Shown here in pieces: positions 10,579 through 19,056 of a DNA stretch of 64,000 nt. Numbering within the stretch: position 1 is the stretch's first letter; every line of letters begins with the position of its first letter. Under the pieces are notes generated by a model that worked only from the letters and a program-made list of their open reading frames with translations, searched no databases and was not told the DNA's origin. The translations under genes and the position numbers were made by a program. The stretch comes from Archangium primigenium (GTDB taxonomy: Bacteria > Myxococcota > Myxococcia > Myxococcales > Myxococcaceae). The DNA lies in contig NZ_JADWYI010000001.1 of NCBI RefSeq assembly GCF_016904885.1, positions 5,580,001 to 5,644,000 on the forward strand, written 5' to 3'.

Positions 10579-12465
10579 TCACGCGTCGCCCAGCACCTCG
10601 CCGATGAGCCGCCGCAGCCGCTGCTCGTCGAAGGGCTTCTCCAGCCACCGGTCCGGCACCGTCTCCAGGAAGCGCCGCGCGCGGGGGGTGAACGAGCCCC
10701 CGGTGATGAAGATGAAGCGCCGGGCGAGCTCGGGCCGCGCCTGGCGCACCTGCTCGTAGACGTCCATGCCCGCGGCGTCCGGCATCATCAGGTCGCAGAA
10801 GATGACGTCGAAGGACTCGGCCGGATCCGCGAGCCGCGCCATGCCGTCGAGCCCGCCCCCCGCGAGCGCCACCTGGTGGTGCGGGCCGATGAGCCGCACG
10901 AGCGCGCGCGCCACGGCCGGCTCGTCGTCGATGACGAGCATGCGGCTGGGGCGCAGCGCGGGCAGCTGGCGCGAGGGCGGTCGGCTCACGGACGCGGGCA
11001 GGGCCGCAGGCAGCTGCACGGTGAAGGTGCTGCCCTGCCCCGGCTCGCTGCGCACGCTCAGCCCGCCGCCCAGCTCGCTCAGGATGCCCTGACAGATGGC
11101 CAGCCCCAGCCCCGTGCCCATGCCCACCGGCTTGGTGGTGAAGAAGGGATCGAAGATGCGCTCGAGCATCTCCGGGGGGATGCCCGAGCCCGTGTCGCGC
11201 ACGTCGATGGCCACGCCGCCCGAGGGCCCGGGCCGCACCCACAGGGCGATCTCGTGGTGGGTGGCATCCCCCTCGGGAATGGATTGCACCGCGTTCATCA
11301 GCAGGTTGAGGAACACCTGCCCGAGCCGCGACTCGTCCGCGTGCACGAGGGGCACGGGCTCGTAGCGCCGGGTGAGCTGGGCGCGCGAGCGCAGCTCGCC
11401 CTGGGCCATCTTGAGCGAGAACTCCAGCGGCTTGAGCACGTCCACCTCGACGCGGCGCTCCTCCTCCGGCTGGCGCGAGAAGAGCTTGAGATCGCGCACG
11501 ATGTCGCGCACCCGCAGGCCCCCCTCGTGCGCCTCCTGGAGCATCTCCACCGTCTCCTGGAGGTTGTCCACGCGCTCCTGCTCGCCCACGGGCTCCTGGA
11601 GCCGCCGGGTGTTCTCCAGCGCGAGGCGCAGGTTGGTGAGCACGTAGGACAGGGGGTTGTTGATCTCGTGCCCCACCCCCGCGGCGAGCGTGCCCACGAG
11701 CGCCATGCGATCCATGCGCTGCAGGTGCGTCTGCAGGCGCTTGCGCTCGGTGATGTCGCGCGCCATCACCACCACGCACGGCTGGCCGTCGAACTCCAGC
11801 CCCAGGGCGGTGCTCTCCACGTGCACGAGCGTGCCGTCGCGCCGCAGGTAGCGCAGCTCCTCGATGGGCGCGGTCGACCCGGTGTTCACCGTCACCATGC
11901 GCCGGCGCACCAGCGGATGATCGTCCGGGTGCACCATGCTCCAGACGGGCTGGCCCACCAGCTGCTCCATCCGCTCGTAGCCGAGCATGGCGCACATCGT
12001 GGGGTTGACGTAGACGAAGCGCAGCGCGTGGTGGACGAAGAGGCCGTCGGGCAGGCTCTCGATGAGCTTGTGGAAGCCGAGCGCGGCGCGCCGCAGCTCC
12101 TCCTCCACGCGGCGCGACTCGTCCTCCACGCCGGGCTCGGGGTGCGCCGTGCCGTAGACGAGCCCGTCCTCGGCGGCGACCCCGGACCACATCAGCCGCT
12201 TCCACGTCCCATCCCCGCACCGCCACCGGCTGGAGAAGCGCACGGGCGCCTCGTTCGGGCGCGCCGCGCGCAGCCAGTCCCTCACGTAGCCGAGATCCTC
12301 CGGGTGGACGAAGCGCACCGCGCCTCCGGCCAGCAAGGTCTCCGACCTCCACCCGAGCTCCCGGGTCCACGCGGCGTTCACCTGCAACAGACGGCCCTCG
12401 CGGTCCATCACGGCGAACATGTCCGTCGACAGCTCGAAGAACCGCTGCGCCCACTGCGGCTGCAT
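10579..12465 (-). CDS. PAS-PAS hybrid histidine kinase with C-terminal receiver
   Basis: 628 aa. Two PAS domains (about residues 5-125 and 135-250; the second begins LGFHKLIESLPDGLFVHHAL) precede a HisKA domain with H266 in GVGHEINNPLSYV and a full HATPase (N box NLLMNAVQS, G1 DTGSGIPPE, F/G2 FDPFFTTKPVGMGTGLGLA). A receiver domain follows with D558 in FCDLMMPDAAG and a terminal KPF. No membrane span is seen, so the sensor is soluble; PAS domains often bind haem, flavin or small ligands, but no ligand residue can be named here. It stands alone and is divergent from the secreted metalloprotease-like gene, with 211 bases between them. Confidence 0.93.
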   Translation of the reverse strand: MQPQWAQRFFELSTDMFAVMDREGRLLQVNAAWTRELGWRSETLLAGGAVRFVHPEDLGYVRDWLRAARPNEAPVRFSSRWRCGDGTWKRLMWSGVAAEDGLVYGTAHPEPGVEDESRRVEEELRRAALGFHKLIESLPDGLFVHHALRFVYVNPTMCAMLGYERMEQLVGQPVWSMVHPDDHPLVRRRMVTVNTGSTAPIEELRYLRRDGTLVHVESTALGLEFDGQPCVVVMARDITERKRLQTHLQRMDRMALVGTLAAGVGHEINNPLSYVLTNLRLALENTRRLQEPVGEQERVDNLQETVEMLQEAHEGGLRVRDIVRDLKLFSRQPEEERRVEVDVLKPLEFSLKMAQGELRSRAQLTRRYEPVPLVHADESRLGQVFLNLLMNAVQSIPEGDATHHEIALWVRPGPSGGVAIDVRDTGSGIPPEMLERIFDPFFTTKPVGMGTGLGLAICQGILSELGGGLSVRSEPGQGSTFTVQLPAALPASVSRPPSRQLPALRPSRMLVIDDEPAVARALVRLIGPHHQVALAGGGLDGMARLADPAESFDVIFCDLMMPDAAGMDVYEQVRQARPELARRFIFITGGSFTPRARRFLETVPDRWLEKPFDEQRLRRLIGEVLGDA

Positions 12466-12610
12466 TCACACTCCGAAAAGGAGGATTCGGGGACTCCAAA
12501 GGCTTGGAGAGCTTGCTGCTTATACGTGTTTTAAGACCGAATAGGTTGAAAAAATACCGGGAGGGCGGATCAGGCAACACTTCCCGTGTCCACCCGGAGA
12601 CGCGTCTTCG

Positions 12611-12639
12611 TTGACATGCCGTGAAGATGGGCCTATCGC
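12611..12639 (+). promoter_or_regulatory. Sigma-70-like promoter for the secreted HExxH protein
   Basis: TTGACA at 12611-12616, a 17-nt spacer, then TATCGC at 12634-12639. The start site would be near 12646, about 30 nt before the ATG at 12677. Just upstream (12520-12560) is an unusually AT-rich stretch with a run of six A. Confidence 0.5.
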
Positions 12640-12676
12640 GGAATTCAGGCTTTCACAGACAGGAGCCTCCCCCGCC

Positions 12677-14221
12677 ATGAAACTCCGCCCCGCGTCGTTG
12701 ACCCTCGCGCTGTCCCTCTTGTCCACCCCGGTCTGGGCGCAGAACGCGCCCGCCACCTGGACGGAGCACTGGTTCGAACATAACCAGACCATGACCCGCG
12801 TCTACCAGGACGCGGACGTGGCCATCTACTTCGACGCGGCGGTGAACCGCTCCATCACCTGGCCCAACAAGTTCGTGGCGGACCTGTGGAAGTACACCCG
12901 GCGCACCTACGGGCACTTCGGCACGGACGCGCAGCTCTACGCGCTGTTCCACGCGGGCAAGTACAGCGGCGGCCACCCCTCCACCTACTTCGACACGAGC
13001 CACGACTCGCGCAACGTCATCGACATCGGCTCGAGCGACCCCAACGCGTGGACGAGCGGCGCGGGCAACGATCTGGACATCACCACCCACGAGGTGGCGC
13101 ACATCGTGGAGGGCGCGAGCAAGGGCGTGCACAACTCGCCCGCGTTCGGCCTGTGGGGCGACAGCAAGTGGGCGGAGATCTTCATCTACGACGCCTACCT
13201 GGGGCTGGGCCGCACCGCGGACGCCAACCGCTGGTACAACCTGATGATCAACGGCACGGACGGCTTCCCGCGGGCCAACACCCGCTGGTTCCGCGACTGG
13301 TTCTACCCCGTCTACAAGAATTACGGCGGCGCCCAGGTGCTCAACCGCTACTTCGTGCTGCTCGCGCAGTACCTGCCCAAGAACGGCCGGGACTACGGCA
13401 AGAGCCTCAACTGGGGGGAGTTCATCCACTTCTGGAGCGGCGCGGCGGGCGTGAACCTCAAGGGCATGGCCACGACGGCGTTCGGCTGGCCCACGGAGTG
13501 GGAGACGCAGTTCGTCCAGGCCCAGAAGGCCTACCCCTTCACCTACGCCAACCCGGGGCCCGCGCCCGTCACCGTGTTCCAGGATCAGAACCACGGGGGC
13601 TACGCCGCGGCGCTGCCGGTGGGCCGCTACAACCTGGCCGCCCTGAGCGCCTGGGGCGTGCGCGACAACGACATCACCTCGGTGCGCGTGGCCAGCGGCT
13701 ACAAGGTCACCTTCTACGCCGACGACAACTTCACCGGCGCGAGCGTCACCAAGACGGCGGATGACGCCTCGCTCGTGGACGACACCTTCAACGACGTCGC
13801 CACCTCGCTCGTGGTGGCCACGAACGGCTCCTCCGCGCCCGCCACCACGATCGAGGCGGAGAACTTCAGCGCCATGAACGGCGTGATGACCGAGGGCACC
13901 AGCGACTCGGGCGGCGGCCTCAACGTGGGCTCCATCGATACGGCGGACTGGCTGGCCTACAACGGCATCGCGTTCGCGAGCTCGGGCACCTACAAGATCG
14001 AGTACCGCGTGGCGAGCCTGTCCGGCGGCGGCAAGCTGTCGTTGGATCTCAACGCGGGCGCCACGGTGCTCGGCACGCTGGACGTGCCCTCCACGGGCGG
14101 CTGGCAGAACTGGACCACCGTCTCGCACACCGTCACCGTGACGGCGGGCACCTACAACCTGGGCATCTACGCCACGGCGGGAGGCTGGAACCTCAACTGG
14201 GTGCGCATCACGAAAATCTGA
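12677..14221 (+). CDS. Secreted HExxH metalloprotease-like protein with crystallin and CBM6 domains
   Basis: 514 aa. A 21-residue signal peptide ends at VWAQ. Residues 22-290 form a catalytic-looking domain with H138-E139-V-A-H142 inside DITTHEVAHIVEG, the zincin zinc-binding motif, followed by GLWGDSKWAEIFIYDAYLG, where a third ligand could lie. Residues about 300-380 contain two Greek-key-like halves (VTVFQDQNHGGYAAALPVG and YKVTFYADDNFTGAS), as in beta-gamma crystallins. From about residue 392 a CBM6-type carbohydrate module runs from TTIEAENFSAMNGV to the final WNLNWVRITKI. I infer a secreted, carbohydrate-targeted protease used in predation. It is preceded by its own promoter. The HExxH motif could also be structural, since I do not recognise the peptidase family with certainty. 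Confidence 0.83.
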   Translation: MKLRPASLTLALSLLSTPVWAQNAPATWTEHWFEHNQTMTRVYQDADVAIYFDAAVNRSITWPNKFVADLWKYTRRTYGHFGTDAQLYALFHAGKYSGGHPSTYFDTSHDSRNVIDIGSSDPNAWTSGAGNDLDITTHEVAHIVEGASKGVHNSPAFGLWGDSKWAEIFIYDAYLGLGRTADANRWYNLMINGTDGFPRANTRWFRDWFYPVYKNYGGAQVLNRYFVLLAQYLPKNGRDYGKSLNWGEFIHFWSGAAGVNLKGMATTAFGWPTEWETQFVQAQKAYPFTYANPGPAPVTVFQDQNHGGYAAALPVGRYNLAALSAWGVRDNDITSVRVASGYKVTFYADDNFTGASVTKTADDASLVDDTFNDVATSLVVATNGSSAPATTIEAENFSAMNGVMTEGTSDSGGGLNVGSIDTADWLAYNGIAFASSGTYKIEYRVASLSGGGKLSLDLNAGATVLGTLDVPSTGGWQNWTTVSHTVTVTAGTYNLGIYATAGGWNLNWVRITKI

Positions 14222-14285
14222 GGCCCCACCGCCCGTGGAAAACGGGTGACAGTCCCGGGCGGCTCATGGTGAAGACGCACACACC

Positions 14286-16187
14286 ATGAGTCGCCGTGAA
14301 TTGCCGCGCCAGGGCCTCCTCGTCGGCCTGTGGGTACTCGTCGTGACGCGGGTGCTGTCGCTGCTGCCGCCGGGGGCCTGCTGGGTGGGCTGGAACTCGG
14401 ACATGGCCATCCCGGTGCTGCAGATCAACGATCCCGTCCTCGACCCGTTCCGGTTCTACTACTACGGCCAGGATCGGCTCGGCGCGTGGCCGTGGATGCT
14501 CATGCAGGCCCTGCGCCCGTTGTCCGGCGGGGGCTGGACCGTCCCCGCGCTGATCCTCTGGCAGACCCTGTGGACCTGCGCGGGCGGCTTCGCGCTCGTG
14601 CGGCTGCACCGCGGGGGCGGCCCGGTGCTCGCCGCCGCCTACGCCGCGCTGCTGATGGTGCTGCCCGGGCAGAGCGTGGAGCACCTGTTCGCGCTCGGCC
14701 ATGCCTTCGGGTGGCAGACCACCGCGATGCTCGGCTCCTGGTGGGCCCTGACACGCATGCTCGAGGCCCTCGCCGGGCCCGCGCCCCTCGCCGCCGGGGC
14801 GACGCGCTGGGGCGCCGGGGCCGCCGTCCTCGCCGCCCTCGCCTGCTGGTCGTCCCCCACCTCGGGGCCGATGCTGCTCGCGTTCCTGAGCGTCTGGGGG
14901 CTGTTCGTGGCCCTGGAGGGTCCCGCCGGACGCGCCCGGTGGCGGCTGGCGTGGAGCGTGTTGCCGGTGGGCCTCGGCATCCTCACCGAGGTGCTGCTGC
15001 GCCAGCGCTACCACCGCTTCGCCAAGAAGAGCTTCGGGAGCGGCTACGGCACGAACATGACGGTGGACCTGGGCCATCTGGGCGAGAACACCCGCGCCAT
15101 CCTCGAGCGGCTCCAGACGGACGCCCCGGGCCCGTGGGTGCTGGTCGGCTGGGGACTGGGGCTCGGGGCCCTGGCCTTCCTCGTCTCCCGGGCGCTCCGG
15201 CGCACCCTGGACCCCCGCTCCGACCTGGCCCGCCTGGCGGCGCTCACGCTGACGTTCACCGCCGGGTCCGTGGCCAACGCCCTGCTGACGGTGCTGGTGA
15301 CGCACGTGCGGCTCAACGGCTACGAGGCCCGCTACCTCGTGCCCACCTTCGTGTTCGGTTGCCTGGCGCTGGCCGTGGGCGTGCTGTTCCTGCTCACGGG
15401 GGTGCCCGCGCTGCGCACGCGGGCCCCGGGACTCGGCGCGCTGCTCGCCTCGGGGTTGCTGCTGGGCGGCTATGTGTTCGCCCGGGAGCCCCTGCTGGAC
15501 GATCCCCTGATGGCGCGGGCCCAGGGCGTCGCGACCACCCTGGCCGAGCGGGCGCCCGGCCACGTGCTGCTCGGGGGCTATTGGGACAGCTACCTCGTGG
15601 GCGCGCTGGATCCCCAGCGGCGGCTGCCCACGGTGGTGTTCGAGGGCGAGTACCTGCGCACCCCGTTCTGGAGGCGCGACCTGCGGGAGGGCGCGGGGGC
15701 CTGGGTCGTCTTCCGGTGGGAGGGCGAAGCGGCGCGCACCGCGACCGCGCCGCCGTGGCTGCTCCAGTACGGCACGGCGCTGCGGCTCGCCGAGGCGGAC
15801 GCGGTGGTGGAGCCGCCCTTCCACGTGGCGCGCTACGTGAACGAGAAGCGGAACACGGTGCCCGTGCGGCTCGCGCCCGAGCGGGGCTTCCAGCCGTGCG
15901 AGGCCGGCGCCGCCGTCACCGTGCACTTCGAGCGGCCCGTCGAGCGGGGCCTGTTGCTCGTGGCCTCGCGGGCGTCGCCCGGAGGCATCGAGGTCGAGGC
16001 GCCCGGCGCGGACGAGGCCCGGCTGGAGGGGGACCTGGGCGTGTGGCGCGTGCACCTGAAGGGCGCGCGGCCGATCGAGCAGGTGACGCTGCGCGTGCGC
16101 ACGCGGGTGGAATCGGAGTCCTGCGACTTCTACGGCGCGGCGCTCGTGACGGGCGCCGCGCTCGACGCCGCGCCCTACCCGCCGTAG
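14286..16187 (+). CDS. Polytopic membrane protein, GT-C glycosyltransferase-like
   Basis: 633 aa. About ten membrane spans fill residues 10-415, then a soluble C-terminal domain of about 200 residues. After the first span comes GWNSDMAIPVLQIND: an acidic residue in the first external loop is the hallmark of GT-C enzymes, which use lipid-linked sugars. The C-terminal part has beta-rich blocks such as PVRLAPERGFQPCEAGAAV. The family is not recognised. A role in transferring a sugar to a surface polymer is inferred only from topology. The gene follows the secreted metalloprotease-like gene by 64 nt, and its last 13 nt overlap the convergent GH92 gene. Confidence 0.7.
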   Translation: MSRRELPRQGLLVGLWVLVVTRVLSLLPPGACWVGWNSDMAIPVLQINDPVLDPFRFYYYGQDRLGAWPWMLMQALRPLSGGGWTVPALILWQTLWTCAGGFALVRLHRGGGPVLAAAYAALLMVLPGQSVEHLFALGHAFGWQTTAMLGSWWALTRMLEALAGPAPLAAGATRWGAGAAVLAALACWSSPTSGPMLLAFLSVWGLFVALEGPAGRARWRLAWSVLPVGLGILTEVLLRQRYHRFAKKSFGSGYGTNMTVDLGHLGENTRAILERLQTDAPGPWVLVGWGLGLGALAFLVSRALRRTLDPRSDLARLAALTLTFTAGSVANALLTVLVTHVRLNGYEARYLVPTFVFGCLALAVGVLFLLTGVPALRTRAPGLGALLASGLLLGGYVFAREPLLDDPLMARAQGVATTLAERAPGHVLLGGYWDSYLVGALDPQRRLPTVVFEGEYLRTPFWRRDLREGAGAWVVFRWEGEAARTATAPPWLLQYGTALRLAEADAVVEPPFHVARYVNEKRNTVPVRLAPERGFQPCEAGAAVTVHFERPVERGLLLVASRASPGGIEVEAPGADEARLEGDLGVWRVHLKGARPIEQVTLRVRTRVESESCDFYGAALVTGAALDAAPYPP

Positions 16188-18499
16188 GGCGTGGTCGTCA
16201 TCGGCCGCTCGGCGGGCTTCACCGCCCAGGTGGTGTTCGGCTCGGCCTGCATCTCGAAGCGCAGCTCGCCCCCGGCGACAATCTCCTCGTGGCGGAGGAA
16301 GCCCCGCGCGAGCGGCTTGCCGTTGAGCCACACCTGGCCCACGTACGGGTGCGCGTCCGACAGCCCCCGCGTGCTCACCGTGAAGCGCTTGCCCTTGGGC
16401 AGGTTCAGCACCGCCCGCTCCACGAAGGGCCGCCCGAGCACGTACTCGTTCGAGCCCGGCGTCACCGGGTAGAAGCCCAGCGCCGTGAACACCAGCCAGG
16501 CCGACATCTGACCCAGGTCGTCGTTGCCCGACAGGCCATCGGGCGTGGGCCGGTACTGGCTGTCCACGATCTGCTTGAGCCGCGCCTGGGTGCGCCACGG
16601 CGCGCCCGCGTAGCCGTACAGGTAGGCCACGTGGTGGCTCGGCTCGTTGCCGTGGATGTACTGCCCGATGAGCCCGGCGATGTCCTCGGCGTGCGAGTAG
16701 TCCAGCTTCGAGTTGTCGTAGTCGAACATCGCGTCGAGCTTCTTCACCACCGCCGCGTCCCCCCCCATGGCCTGGATGAGCCCGCCCACGTCCTGGGGCA
16801 CGAACCACGAGTACTGCCAGGCATTGCCCTCAGTGTAGTCGCTGCCGTAGTTGATGGCCGTCGCGTCGAACGGCACCCGGAAGGCCCCGTCGCTCTTGCG
16901 CGCCCGGACGAAGCCCGTCTCGGCGTCGAAGGTGTGGCGCCAGTTCCCGGCGCGCGCCTCGAACGTCTTCGCCACGTCCTGCTTGCCCAGCGCCCGCGCC
17001 ATCCGCGCGATCGTCCAGTCGTCATAGGCGTACTCCACCGTCTTGGACGCCGCCTCCGGCTCCCGGTCGATCGGCACGTACCCCAGCGACTGGTAGTCCC
17101 CCAGGCCCCCATAGGGCGCGTACGTGGCGCTCTGGACCATGGCGTCCAGGGCCTCGTTGCCATCGAAGCCCCGGATGCCCTTGAGCCACGCGTCCGCGAT
17201 GACGGGCACGGCGTGGTAGCCGATCATCGTCCACGTCTCCAGGCCGTGGAACTGCCACACCGGGAGCAGGCCATACGGGCTGTGCCGCCGCGAGGCGAGC
17301 AGCGAGCGCACCATGTCCGTGGTGCGCTGGGGCGGCTGCACGAGCGTGAGCAGCGGGTGCTCGGCGCGGAACGTGTCCCACAGCGAGAAGGTCGAGTGGA
17401 ACGTGAAGCCCTGGGCGGTGTGCACCTGATCGTCCGGGCCCCGGTAGCGGCCATCGGCGTCCGAGAAGATGCTCGGGGCGATCAGCGCATGGTAGAGCGC
17501 GGTGTAGACGCTCGTGCGCAGGGGCGCGGGCGCGGTGAGCTCCACCGCCGACAGGGCCTTCTCCCAGTCCCGGCGGGTCCGTGAGGCCAGGGCGTCGAAG
17601 TCGAAGTCCTTCTGGTCGCTCTGGAGGTTGAGCAGCGCGTTGTCCTCGCTGACCGACGACAGGGCCACCTTGGCCACGAGCGGCCCGTCCACGGCGCCGA
17701 ACTCGAAGACGGCCTCCAGCGCCCGGCCCTCCAGTTGGGCCTTGTCCGCGGGCGTGCGCCCCGGCTGGCGGAAGCCCTTGTAGGGGATGTCCTCCTCGCG
17801 GTTGTGCAGCGCGTGCGCGGTCATCTCCCGGTCGAAGCGCAGGGCGAAGAACACCTTGCGTCCGAGCGCCCACCCGCGCGTCTGACGGAAGCCCGTCACC
17901 GTGCCATCCGGCGCCACGCGGATGCGCGACCACAGCACCTTGCCCGGGTAGTCGTAGATGGAGGTGCGCAGGTCCAGGAGTACACCCGCCTTCGCGCCCC
18001 GGGCGAACGTGTAGCGGTGCAGACCGGTGCGCAAGCCCGCGGTGAGCTCGGCGCGCACCTGGCTGTCGGACAGCGTGACGGCGTAGTAGCCCGGCCGGGC
18101 GGTCTCCTCGCCGTAGCGCGAGCGGTAGCCCGAGCCCGGCGTGCCCGCGTCGCCCGCATCCAGCTTCACCTCACCGGAGAACGGCGTGAGCAGCACGTCT
18201 CCCAGGTCCGAGTGGCCCGCGCCGGAGAAATGGGTGTGCGAGAAGCCGAGGATCGTCGGATCGCCATGGCGGTAGCCGGCGGCCCAGTCATAGCTCTTGC
18301 GGAAGGGCCGGATGTCCGTGTCGGGGCTGAGCTGCACCATGCCGAAGGGCGCCACCGCGCCGGGGAAGGTGTGGCCCGCGCCGCCCGTGCCGATGAACGG
18401 ATCCACCGCCTCGTAGGCCGAGGGCGCCTCCGCCGCCTGGACCGCTCTCGTCGGCAGGACGACACAAAGCACCAGGGACACTCCGATCGCCACACGCAT
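16175..18499 (-). CDS. Secreted GH92 alpha-mannosidase
   Basis: 774 aa. The ATG at 18499 is preceded by CCTGAGGAG and gives a clean signal peptide (VAIGVSLVLCVVLPTRAVQA). GH92 hallmarks are present: VDPFIGTGGAGHTFPGA at the start, MVQLSPDT, GFSHTHFSGAGHSDLGD, SLWDTFRAEHPL, LPVWQFHGLETWTMIGYHAV, GNEPSHHVAYLY and a GLSGNDDLGQMSAW ending with VTPGSNEYVLGRPF. Family members are calcium-dependent, inverting exo-alpha-mannosidases that trim fungal mannan or N-glycans. Length is usual for the family, and a monomodular enzyme is likely. Its 3' end overlaps the upstream membrane-protein gene in the opposite direction. I infer use against fungal wall mannoproteins. Confidence 0.95.
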   Translation of the reverse strand: MRVAIGVSLVLCVVLPTRAVQAAEAPSAYEAVDPFIGTGGAGHTFPGAVAPFGMVQLSPDTDIRPFRKSYDWAAGYRHGDPTILGFSHTHFSGAGHSDLGDVLLTPFSGEVKLDAGDAGTPGSGYRSRYGEETARPGYYAVTLSDSQVRAELTAGLRTGLHRYTFARGAKAGVLLDLRTSIYDYPGKVLWSRIRVAPDGTVTGFRQTRGWALGRKVFFALRFDREMTAHALHNREEDIPYKGFRQPGRTPADKAQLEGRALEAVFEFGAVDGPLVAKVALSSVSEDNALLNLQSDQKDFDFDALASRTRRDWEKALSAVELTAPAPLRTSVYTALYHALIAPSIFSDADGRYRGPDDQVHTAQGFTFHSTFSLWDTFRAEHPLLTLVQPPQRTTDMVRSLLASRRHSPYGLLPVWQFHGLETWTMIGYHAVPVIADAWLKGIRGFDGNEALDAMVQSATYAPYGGLGDYQSLGYVPIDREPEAASKTVEYAYDDWTIARMARALGKQDVAKTFEARAGNWRHTFDAETGFVRARKSDGAFRVPFDATAINYGSDYTEGNAWQYSWFVPQDVGGLIQAMGGDAAVVKKLDAMFDYDNSKLDYSHAEDIAGLIGQYIHGNEPSHHVAYLYGYAGAPWRTQARLKQIVDSQYRPTPDGLSGNDDLGQMSAWLVFTALGFYPVTPGSNEYVLGRPFVERAVLNLPKGKRFTVSTRGLSDAHPYVGQVWLNGKPLARGFLRHEEIVAGGELRFEMQAEPNTTWAVKPAERPMTTTPYGG

Positions 18500-18585
18500 C
18501 ACTCGCTCCTCAGGGGAAAGCGGAAGGCGCCTTCTCGCGCGCATCTTCCGCTCGCCCCGACGCAGCGTCCAGACTGGAGATGACG

Positions 18586-19056
18586 TCAGACGTCCTCGTC
18601 AGGCAGGAGCGTGCGCAGCAGTTCGTCGTCAGGGCCGAGTGGGCGCCAGCCGGGCGGTGGTGGCGTGGCGCGCAGAACCGCGCGGGCCTGCCTGACGCGC
18701 TCCTTATGCGTTTCTGGCGTGTTGGCGCTCCACGTGCCGAGTGTCATGGCGAGCTCTCCCCGGCTCGCATCGTCCAGCACGCTCGGCCAGCCTTCCGGGA
18801 AACTCTCCGCGAGCTCGCGCACGAGGGCGTCGCGCACGAAGCGAGTGACGCGGTGGCTTCGCTCCGCCTCGGAGAGCAACCCTCTGAACACCTGCACCCC
18901 GGCGACATCGTGCGGGCCAAGCTCCTCGGCCAGCACCACCCAAGGAACGGCGGGGCGCGCCTCGGCGAAGGCGGTCAACGAGTCATGACCCCGCTCGCGA
19001 ACCCGCTCGTACAGGCGGACCACCCAGTTGCCTTCCCAGGAGCGGCCGTCCGTCAT
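18586..19056 (-). CDS. Probable immunity protein for the DUF2380-type lipoprotein
   Basis: 156 aa from the ATG at 19056, which overlaps the stop of the upstream lipoprotein gene as ATGA (19056-19053); this coupling fixes the start and rejects a longer frame reaching 19230. The protein is soluble, acidic-helical and has no signal peptide (SWEGNWVVRLYERVRERG at the start, DALVRELAESFPEGWPS in the middle). I do not recognise a named family. Its position directly after a nuclease-like lipoprotein, with translational coupling, is the arrangement of toxin and immunity genes in myxobacteria. The immunity role is therefore inferred from context. Confidence 0.62.
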   Translation of the reverse strand: MTDGRSWEGNWVVRLYERVRERGHDSLTAFAEARPAVPWVVLAEELGPHDVAGVQVFRGLLSEAERSHRVTRFVRDALVRELAESFPEGWPSVLDDASRGELAMTLGTWSANTPETHKERVRQARAVLRATPPPPGWRPLGPDDELLRTLLPDEDV

